Source: Massariosphaeria phaeospora (lineage: Eukaryota; Ascomycota; Dothideomycetes; Pleosporales). From it: a DNA stretch of 64,000 bases. The notes below the pieces were generated by a model that ran no database searches, was not told the DNA's origin, and saw only the letters and a list, made by a program, of their open reading frames with translations. This document shows positions 33,737 through 42,361 of this stretch, one piece after another. The stretch covers positions 1,612,001 through 1,676,000 of the forward strand of contig JAADJZ010000007.1 of the NCBI GenBank assembly GCA_011032825.1, given 5' to 3'. Every line of letters starts with the position of its first letter. Position 1 is the stretch's first letter. Position numbers and translations under genes: made by a program.

Positions 33737-35399
33737 TCAGAACGGGTTGAAGTGACTAAACAACCCCTGAGGATCAAACTTCCTCTTGAGTTGCCTCAAC
33801 TTCGGCAACTTCTTCTTCCCATACAAGCTCTCGGGCTTCTCGTCCCCATGCGCATAATTAACATACAACCTCAGCTTATCAAATCCCGACTTAGCAGCCG
33901 TCTGGTCGCGGATCGAGGTGCTGAACTCGTCGATTTGGACATCGAGGCTGCGGTCTTCCCATTGGCAGGACGGAAGACTGCAAAGTGTCAGAAAGATGTA
34001 AGAGCGGAAGATAAGAGGGTAGAGAACGTACGCATGAATGCCGATATCCCTATGCGGGTACGCCGTCGCGTCATCTGGAATCTTCTGCACAGCTTGAGGT
34101 GCATAGATGGCTAACTCGTATGTGCTCTTCCTCGCGCCTGGAACCTTCTTGTGGAAGTCTGCATACTTGTTGAATATGGACACCATGTTATCCACATCAA
34201 CGTACTTCAGCCCTGCAGAAAACAGGCTGCGCAATGTCCTTTTTTCGCAGAGCGTACCCTGTGCGCCGAAGCCGGCGAGGTAAGGCATGGTGTTCCATGT
34301 TGTTTCGGACACGTTTTGTTGCACGGCGCCGATGTCGATGAAGGGCTTTAGGAGTTCTTTGGCTTTAGAGAGAGGCCCGGCGTAGACGGCGTTTAGCAGC
34401 ATGGAGGTCTGGATTACGTCAGCATGCATACACTGTACGTAGGTGAGTGTGACCAACGCTCTGGGTGTTGGGATCGTAGAAGAGGAGCGAAAGAAGCGAT
34501 AGCTCGGCGGGCATAGTGGCGGAAACGTCCTTCATCGCCTGGTAGAATGATCTATTCGCCGGAGCCGGAAAGACATAGTCGGCATTTACAACATTGCCAC
34601 CGTTGGTTAGGTCGTAGATTTCGTAGGTAGCTTCCACAACGACACCGAAATTGAATCCAGCGCCCTGCAAGCCCCAGAAAAGATCACTGTTTTGGGTGCG
34701 AGATGCGGTAACAATGTTACCCACGCCAGTAACGACACGAGCGGAGACCAGAGCATCCGTAATCAGTCCGTGGATACCCTCGTATCGAGAAAGACCTCCC
34801 CCGAGTGTGGGACCGAGTACGCTGACGCATGGGCAGGCACCAGTTTCTGAAATCCTGCATCAGCTTCGCAATTATAATGGTTGGTTGGTGGCGGCTACTC
34901 ACGCAGTTCTTTTCCAGCTTTGTAGAGAGGGGGAATAATGGCTTCGAAGAGCACTCCACCTCCAATTGTCATGCGATTGGCTTTCGCATCAACATTGACC
35001 TTGTCAAACTTGCGCAAGTCTACGTGGATGCCGCGCTTCAGACTTTGCAGGGTTCCAGAATAGCCGTGTCGGCTCCTGGTTGCGAGAAAGGGAATCTTGT
35101 ACTTGGAAGCTGTTTTCACCTACAAAATAACATTAGTAATCAATCTCTTCAAAGAATGTTTGACTTACAATCTCCACCACATCCTTCTCAGTTGCCGGTA
35201 TTATAGCAGACGTAAAATCCGGATCATCCCACACAGTCCACCGCCCGGTAATATCTGCCCATGTAGCATTATTGGGAAAATAGACCTCTGAGCCGGGCGA
35301 TAGAGATGCCACGAGCGAGTCCACAGGATTAGATGCTGCGTACACCGGCACCACACTCAGACACGAGAGAGCAATCGCCACAGAATGTAAGGGAGCCAT
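33737..35399 (-). CDS. Secreted FAD-linked oxidoreductase (BBE-like, PCMH-type)
   Basis: Five exons on the minus strand: 35169-35399, 34903-35119, 34458-34846, 34032-34408 and 33737-33977, giving 484 aa. Introns are 49-56 nt. Residues 1-21 (MAPLHSVAIALSCLSVVPVYA) are a signal peptide. The FAD-binding PCMH domain is seen in PDFTSAIIPATEKDVVEIV, LATRSRHGYSGTL (the His is the likely flavin-linking residue), GIHVDLRKFDKVNVD, MTIGGGVLFEAI, TGACPCVSVLGPTLGGGLSRYEG, ASRTQNSDLFWGLQGAG and NFGVVVEATYEI. The C-terminal berberine-bridge motif is present (LRLYVNYAHGDE; YGKKKLPKLRQLKRKFDPQG). Such enzymes oxidise carbohydrates or secondary metabolites; the substrate cannot be read from sequence. A TATATAA box lies about 70 bp upstream. 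There is no adjacent PKS or NRPS. Confidence 0.93.
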
Positions 35400-36434
35400 G
35401 ATTTTACAAATCGAAGCGAAACGAAACTAAAGGGAAGCTTTTGTCTATTTACGACGTGTAAAACCACGTTATATACACGACGCTTCGGAATCACCAGCTG
35501 GTTGTCAGCTCGTAAGTCTTATACGGCGTAAAGCCACAGATTGGGCTTATAGCTTACTCAAGTAGTGATGACTGGCTGGAGGCTGTGTAGGGCAGCCATT
35601 GGGAAAAGAAACCATCGTGTACGGCCCCCGAAGCGAAGGATACGGGTTTCTGTAGCCCGTGGGGCCGTATTCTCTCCCGTAGGACTACGGGCTGATTCGA
35701 ACTATGTCTTATAACTCGCCGCCGCACTATCGTTCTCTCTTCCCTAATCAGAGGCTTTTACCTCTAATTTTAGGTGGATGATAAGACTATGGTGGAGTAT
35801 AGCACAAATTTGCCGAGCGAGTTCGAGTGAGTTATTTATAATCTGGACTATTGTTTCATGGCTACGCTATGCTGATAGCGATGCTAATAACTCCACAGGC
35901 GCACAACTTAGTAACGATATTTCGGCTGATACATCCCATCAGGGAGGCGATACACCGACCATTTTGCCGTTTAAGTTTGAGTGCGCTGAGCTCAGACCAT
36001 CCGGGTAGAATCGTTTGGGACTGTGATTGTATGCCGGGGCGCGTCTGAGGTAAAGGCGATGCAGGACTTCGATGATTGAATTGGACTCGAGTCTTTGCGT
36101 TCTTCTATGTTGAAGTCGCTGCCGTTGACTCGGAAATCCTCTGAACGTGAGGGGTGGATCGACAGACTGTGGTTTACACTGGTCGTCAACGACGAGGTTG
36201 TGATATGGGAAGTGCTGATAATGGTATGTTCCCCTTCAGTACCATATTTACACCTTTCGTACTAGCGAACGTGGTTCTCTTCATTCCGAGATGTGTGAGC
36301 GTCCTCGTGGCGTGGTTGTCGTAGTAACTTCGATGCATAGGAGACTGGCTGGTGCAAAATACGCATTGGATATGTGGCACAAAGCCGTTCTCAGAATGCG
36401 GTTGTGCCACGTTGTACACAGGCGCTAGTATAGT
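35400..36434. other. Intergenic with promoter elements of the FAD oxidase
   Basis: About 1 kb. Near the FAD-oxidase start is a reverse-strand TATATAA at 35469-35475. At 35620-35693 there is a nested set of inverted CGG/CCG elements (separate entry). The rest shows no gene; frames such as 35992-36189 are unsupported. Confidence 0.45.
35620..35693. promoter_or_regulatory. Nested CGG/CCG inverted repeats upstream of FAD oxidase
   Basis: TACGGCCCC (35620-35628) pairs with GGGGCCGTA (35661-35669), and AGCCCGT (35654-35660) pairs with ACGGGCT (35687-35693). The cluster also has CCCGTAGG and GGATACGGG. It lies 220-295 bp upstream of ATG 35399. Such CGG/CCG inverted pairs are the usual form of Zn2Cys6 activator sites; the binding protein is unknown. 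Confidence 0.4.
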
Positions 36435-37543
36435 TCATCGTCCTTGGTAACTTACGTAAACCTGCAGGGCACCTTCGACGCTCTGTATGAGGCCAAAGAA
36501 GAGTGTAAGGCTAAGGACCACAATGGCCACCCAAAAAGTGCACCACTGTACTCCGTTCCGCCTGTCGTACCACCACTGGGACATGGTCAATGGTGTCGCT
36601 TCATCGAAGACCTGCTTGAGGACGACGAGGCGATCGTGCCAGAAGGTGAACTTCTCGATCTGCCTGTCGTCCGTCTTCAGATGTCCGCATTGTGCAAGGA
36701 GCGGGTCGAGAGAGAAGGGCGGGGGTAATTTTCGGACCCATTTTCTCGTGGTCGGGTCTGATTGAGGGAAGAGTAGTGCAAGTGTGCGGAGAGTTTCTTC
36801 GACGAGGCCGTCGGGGAGGATGGAGCTGCACGGGTCAGCTGCGCCAGGGCAAGTAAGGGTATGGAGAATTGAACGCACCTCCCATATTGGCACTTCAGCA
36901 ACGACGCGTGGTTGAAGACATACAGCTTTGTATCGTCTTCGGTGAGCCGCAAATGGTCCAGAAGGTTGTCGGTCGCTATGATGTCCACACCAGCGATGCG
37001 CTCCAAGTTCAGGGCGTGGAAGACGCGGTGCAGTTTCACGCCTTCGTGGCCCAGAGCCGGGGGCGCACAGAAATACGAGTGGATGCAGTCTTTCAAGCAG
37101 CCCTTGTGCCACTGCAACTGTTGTCTGCCGGAAAACCCGAATTGGAGGCTGCCCACGTCTATCATGAGCAAGAGTCGGGCAGCCAGGCCAATGGAGCTGT
37201 CGAGAAGCTCATCTTCAGTAGCTGAGTGCTTGGTCAACTTGCAGCGTAGAGCCTCCCGTATCTCGGGCCGTCCCTGGTGCTCTTGCAAGAGGTTCGCTAT
37301 GTCGATGATGTCTTGATGAGTCCTGGCGGATGCGTGTCGGCCGCCATCGTGCAGCGCATGTTCGCATGCGCCGAGGTAGAAGTCCCAATATGCCTTCGAG
37401 GGGGCATCGTCGCAATGGCTCCAATCGTACGTCGAGACGGGGCCCCAGAAGGCATCGATGATGGTGTTCTTGGTCGAAGCTTCAAGAGCATCGAGCAAGG
37501 AAGCCGAGACGGAAGCCATTATCGCCGGGGTCCGAGCGTTCAA
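36435..37543 (-). CDS. Predicted membrane protein of unknown function
   Basis: Two exons on the minus strand: 36879-37543 and 36435-36825 with a 53-nt intron (donor GTGCGT, acceptor CAG), 351 aa; a second in-frame ATG at 37519 is possible. The soluble N-terminal part is Leu/His/Asp-rich and alpha-helical in look (LLDALEASTKNTIIDAFWGP, DDAPSKAYWDFYLGACEHAL, GLAARLLLMIDVGSLQFGF, GVDIIATDNLLDHLRLTEDD, TKLYVFNHASLLKCQYGR). The C-terminal end has a single hydrophobic span, WCTFWVAIVVLSLTLFFGLI, and a short tail. The spliced middle reads SSILPDGLVEETLRTLALLFP. This looks like the C-terminally anchored fungal proteins often expanded in Pezizomycotina, for which no function is known. Recognition is only by style; the exon join keeps frame. 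Confidence 0.65.
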
Positions 37544-37867
37544 CTGTCAACCCAGCGATTTTCATCGCCTTCCTCCACCACGGCCATACCTATATAAATA
37601 TTTGAGCGCATCGGTCCATCGCTTGGATGGCGCGCGACGCCCCCCGACTTGTACGAGGGCGCAGCCTGCGCGCTGACAGTGACGCGGCCAAAGCCTTAGC
37701 TGAGCTGCGCCACTTCTCGCTGCCACCGACGGGCTATTAGGAACAAAACCTGAATATGGCCATGCTGACCTCCTCGAGATTATCGGAATGTCTCCCGAAA
37801 CATTCAATCTTTTCTGAACTCTTTAATGTCCACTTCTCTAATCGTCTCCTACCCATTACCACCCGCA
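37544..37867. other. Divergent promoter, 324 bp
   Basis: Between the membrane-protein start (-) and the protease/PNGase fusion start (+). 37600-37700 is GC-rich. No clear element seen. Confidence 0.35.
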
Positions 37868-40742
37868 ATGAACGCTTTCGCTAAGATTCGTCGGAGCAGG
37901 ACTTCTTGGAGCACTCTTGAAATAAAATCAGCTCCGAGAGCGTCATGGCCGAATCCCGAGCGATCAGTTGGACGCTTCATCATCAAGATCGGGCCAAAGA
38001 GCTGTTGGGAAGCAGTTGGCCATGCAAGAGAGGTCTTCAGGACCATCGGCCACAAGATCAAGAAGTATCTTGACGACTATAGCGAGCCGTTACCTAACTG
38101 GGTCACATGTACGTATAGAGTGCGGTATGGGTCCAAAATCCCTCACTCTGCCGCTGTAAAAGGGACACCTGCTAAGTGGCTATACTTTAGGGTCCATTTA
38201 CATGGTTGGGAGCTCGCCACAGACAGCTGTACCAACCATCATATTCTGCTGTGAGCAGGAGTCCCATCGTAAAGAAGTGCGCGATACAATTCGTGACAGC
38301 ACCATTCTTGACCCGTATCCTGGGGTCGCTCTCAAACATCTAGCCCGAGCTCCAGATTATAATCAGTTGGTTCAACTGGGCTCCGACGATGCGGACGATT
38401 CGGACCTCGACAGTTTCGATGCGTCTATCTGTAAACCGATGATCTTTTGCCATGACGCCTCCCCTAATTCAGGTAGCCAGCTCCTTATACGGCCGAGTGA
38501 GCATAGCAGAACCATTCGGCGGGCAACAGCTGGCGGATTTGTTCGATTAGGCAAGAAACGTTATTTGATGACGGCCGCCCATGCCTTTTTGGATGCCGTG
38601 AAATCTCCAATGCCATATCTGGAAGAGGACGAGCTGTACTTCACCGACGGTAGCGAAGACGATGTCGAAGTTACTAGTCGAGGAAGCCATAGCCCTCGAC
38701 TCTCAATCTCTGAGAATGAGGACGATCCCCGAACTCCCTGCTCGAGTCCGTCTCCAAGTACGAGTGCCATTTCTTTGAAGAGTAGTGGGGAACCTGCCAT
38801 GCATACAATTGCACCAGCTCCTAACACGATTACATTGGATGAGCAATTCGAACTATTACCCAGGACCAGCAAATGTATCGGCGAACTCGTCTTGTCATCT
38901 TTGGATGGACCAACACCGGAGCTCGATTATGCTTTGATCGAAACACCAGATACTCCAAGCAGCGACGACAGAGATAGCCCGTCACCCGATCACTCCGAGC
39001 GGCGAACGTTCGACGCGAAAGATATTGCGCCGCGAATTTCAAAGGATATAGATGTAGTAGCTATTACTTCCTCGATAGGTTCAGTGGCAGGAAGACTCTC
39101 CGGAACGCCTGCATTCATCCGATTACCACATGCAAAGAAATATCAAGAGGTGTACACGGTCAATCTCGAAGATTCGCTATCAGAAGGAGACTGTGGTTCT
39201 TGGGTAATCAATCCTATGACGGGCTTACTGCATGGTCATATTGTAGCCGGGGCTCCGAAATCCGGGATGGCATACATCATCCCGTCTTATCAAGTAGTTG
39301 ATGACATAGAACAGCGCATGATTGACATCCCCTTACCGGAAGTCTCTCAGATCACAAGCATGCGAGAACACAGAGAACAGATAAGAGGAATCACGGGCTC
39401 TGCGTTAGGGATTCAGGTCTTCGAGCCGTCATCTTCGGCACCATCAAGCCAGAACGGGAAAACGCAGTCTCCACTCAGCCAGCAATCCATTAAAGAGGAT
39501 ACAGCACAAGCCCTCACATCACGGTTTCGAACATTACTAAGTAAGGAGCGCCTGGAATCACTTGGAAAATCTAAAGCTCGTACTACACAAGGCGAACAGT
39601 GGGCCAATGCGCCACCTTCCTACCACTCCCTACGAAACATGCCGCTTATACCTACACGGCCGAATGAGGCACGATCTTTAAGATTTAGACAGATGCTCCT
39701 CTCACTCTCCGAGATGCCTGGCAGGTGGGAAAATCCTGGATTACTTGATGAGGCGCTGAAGTCGATACCCCTGGAGCAAATCTACGGCGAGGCAGAGGAG
39801 GAATCTCAGATCCTTTGGGCGGAAGCTGAGAGCTTGACAGTGCCGAAAAAAGCAGCCTGGGGTTATCAGGACTGCGTCAGTCGAGCACTACTCCGCTGGT
39901 TCAAGCGAAGCTTCTTCACATGGGTCAACAACCCCTGCTGTACCAGATGTTACAGTGATACGGTTGCGGTTGGCATGGCGGCACCAACTGATATCGAGCA
40001 AGCCAATGGTGCTCGATCTGTCGAGTTGTACCAATGTGCTTTGACTGCCTGTCGGGCTTTTGTGCGGTTCCCGCGCTACAACGATGCGTTTGTTCTTCTC
40101 CAAACGCGTCGTGGTCGAAATGGAGAGTGGGCAAATTGTTTCGGGATGCTTTGCCGAGCTGTAGGAGGTAAAGTGCGCTGGGTATGGAATGCTGAGGACC
40201 ACGTCTGGCTCGAGATATACTCGGAGCATCGGAAGCGATGGGTCCATGTGGATCCATGTGAGGAGGCTTGGGACAAGCCCCGCCTCTACACACAAGGTCA
40301 GCTGGCTTTTGCAAACTACTAGACTAAATCACTGACTTGGTTACTAGGTTGGGGCAAAGCGTTATCCTACTGCATCGCGTTCTCATCACAGGGTGCCGTC
40401 GATGTCACGCGTCGCTATGTCCGTTCGCTGCGATACGCGGGCGATCGAACGCGCTGCAGTGAACCGGAGTTGCTGTACATCCTCAACGAGATCACTTCTT
40501 TGCGCAATACCAAACTCAGCAAAGTGGAGAAGTTCAGGGTAGAAAAAGAGAGATCGAGGGAAGAAAGAGAGCTGCGAAACCACGTTGTCAGCGACATTGT
40601 TGCTGCGCTGTGCAAGTTGACAGTCGAAGACTTGGAGGGTCGGCTCGAATCTGCCCTCTCGGTAGCTGAGGGCAAGGAGAAGATTTTTCATCGTGACACT
40701 GATGTAGAGTCGGGAGAAGGAGAGAACATATGTATGCGGTGA
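37868..40742 (+). CDS. GDCG chymotrypsin-like protease domain fused to catalytically altered PNGase
   Basis: Three exons: 37868-38108, 38191-40296 and 40348-40742, giving 913 aa. Both joins restore conserved motifs: [20 protein letters not shown] at the first, and [18 protein letters not shown] at the second. Residues 1-150 match the leader of fungal proteins with a PTIxFCCE motif. Residues about 190-450 are chymotrypsin-like: [19 protein letters not shown] (His211), ELDYALIE (Asp candidate), and [12 protein letters not shown] (Cys415 at the nucleophile position), then GHIVAG and a C-terminal [13 protein letters not shown]. After a roughly 70-residue linker comes a fungal Png1: [58 protein letters not shown] (zinc site), [52 protein letters not shown]. 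The expected catalytic Cys of GRCGEW is Asn724; the His and Asp are kept. No stop lies between the two parts. A coiled-coil-like charged tail ends it. Confidence 0.85.
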
Positions 40743-40832
40743 TGCTATTTAGATTGTTTCGACCATCTCAGCGACAGAGATAAAGTCGGATTATCGTAGA
40801 CTTGACTCGATGGTTAATCATTCTGGTTTTGT

Positions 40833-42085
40833 TTACGGAGTGTACTTCGATCTTGCCCGTAAAGAGGGACCGTAATACCAAAGGGCGAAGATACCAGCGA
40901 TGCAACCAACAGTCAACCCTCCCAGCAGACTGACGCCTCTGCCTACTCCGAGGTTGTGATATAAAGGTTGTCAGGCATGGACGATGGCAGCAGCAAGTAC
41001 GGACCGAGCGACGGAATTTCCAGCAAATACAGATGCTACGTACTTCGGATAACTGAGAGGAAGGTACAGAAAAATGGACTGCATAATCAGGAAGATGCCG
41101 CCACTCAAGATCGCAATTCCAATAGTGGGTACGACCCAGTTAATATCAGGAGTTGCTGTCCACGCGAAGAGGAAAAGTCCTATAGGAAGCAAGAACGATG
41201 CAAAGAGCGCGGGGATAAGGCGGCGTTCCGGGGGCCCAATGTTCCAAGTACGCACGGCTGGCTCCCAGGTAATGCGAATCCAGACGAAATACATTGCCAC
41301 AGCCATAATAATTCCAACGGAGATGGACAGATAGACGAGAGCTTGCGATCCGAGCGAAAATCCATACCCGTCTACGTAAACTATAGGAAAACACTCAAAA
41401 AATGAGTAGTATATTCCGTAAATCAGAGCAACGTAAAGTGCTGTGAATCCGATGGAAGGGTCGAGGATCATCGTCTGTAACTAGGTAAGCAGTGTCAATT
41501 GGGTGCTGCGGATCAACGCTTGTATTGCTATCTGTTGTCGTGTTGTGTTCGTGCTGCCCTCTCAAAGGGCCAGCAGCGGGGTCTATGACATGACGTATCT
41601 GTAATGCAGCTAAGGTAAGAGGTACTCGATAAGTGAGGAAGTAGCACCAGAACACCATTACGTGATCTGCTTCTCCTCATAACCGCAACACATTGCCTGC
41701 TACAATAGGAAATCATGTGATCCTAGCCACGTAGTTACATCGTCTGTATTGGCCTCCAGAGAGCTTCAGTGACAACCTCTCGAGGTTGAAGCTTGGATTG
41801 ATCGATTTCACCCTGGCTCCTGAAGCAAGACTGGCCAGTACGTGCACGCAATCGTTGAGCGCGTCGAAGCAGAATATTTGAAGGTGATGTCTCGGGAACG
41901 AGAAGGAAGAAGGCTATGAAGAGCGGACCGCTAAGCCACAACAACTCCCAGGACGACCATCGCCAACTAGTGGCCGGCACGCTGTAACTAGAAAGCAAAG
42001 GACCAACAGCGGGACCGCTTGTGGCGGCGAGAGCCCAGGTCGCCATTGCGTATGGAAGCTTGCCGAAGCTATACCCAATTAACAT
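40833..42085 (-). pseudogene. MFS (DHA1-type) transporter pseudogene, 5'-truncated and interrupted
   Basis: On the minus strand, two blocks of one MFS drug:H+ antiporter of the Tpo/Flu1 type are visible. Block 1 (41747-42085) reads YSFGKLPYAMATWALAATSG, PATSWRWSSWELLWLSGPLF, VPETSPSNILLRRAQRLRAR, VVTEALWRPIQ. Block 2 (41469 down to 40833) reads MILDPSIGFTALYVALIYGI, YYSFFECFPIVYVDGYGF, SVFAGNSVARSVLAAAIVHA, stop, QPLYHNLGVGRGVSLLGG, GCIAGIFALWYYG. Removing the 260-bp insertion and one 9-bp copy of the target duplication restores the frame WRPIQTMILDPS. Two further lesions exist: the first ~170 residues (about four to five helices) are absent, and a TGA at 40971-40973 stands where a codon for Arg (CGA to TGA transition) is likely. 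The gene is therefore inactive. Confidence 0.85.
41478..41737. mobile_element. 260-bp MITE-like element inside the MFS pseudogene
   Basis: The element is bounded by perfect 9-bp direct repeats CATCGTCTG at 41469-41477 and 41738-41746 (11 bp if the following TA is counted). The ends form short imperfect terminal inverted repeats: left TAACTAGGTAAGCAG, right end read on the other strand TAACTACGTGGCTAG. No transposase or long frame is present. The 9-bp duplication suits Mutator-like (or similar) non-autonomous elements. Deleting the element restores the MFS frame. An intron reading fails: GTAACT/TTACAG ends would add 5 nt of duplicate and shift the frame. Confidence 0.75.
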
Positions 42086-42361
42086 TAGGATTAACTCTAC
42101 AGATAGTTGTAAATTAAATACTTACTACTAGTATTAAGTTGCTATACTTTCCTTCGCATAGCCCATGCAAAACCCTCGTATATGGTATACTGGGTATTTC
42201 CTTGACCATATCTACTTTGCAGTGCCTTGTTGTATAACCACAGTAGGTATTGTGCTATATGGGGTATGTAGAGGTGACCGAGCGTGTTTAGGTTTAGGTT
42301 GGCTGGAGCATCCGTTCCGGCAGTGGAACTCGTGGCGGAAAGTAAAGCGCTCCTTCGTCTT

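Noticed and set aside
41478..41737. Reading the insertion in the MFS gene as an introner-type spliceosomal intron
   Set aside because: On the gene strand GTAACT..TTACAG ends can be found, but splicing there would leave 5 extra bases and shift the frame; only full removal with one duplicate restores it.
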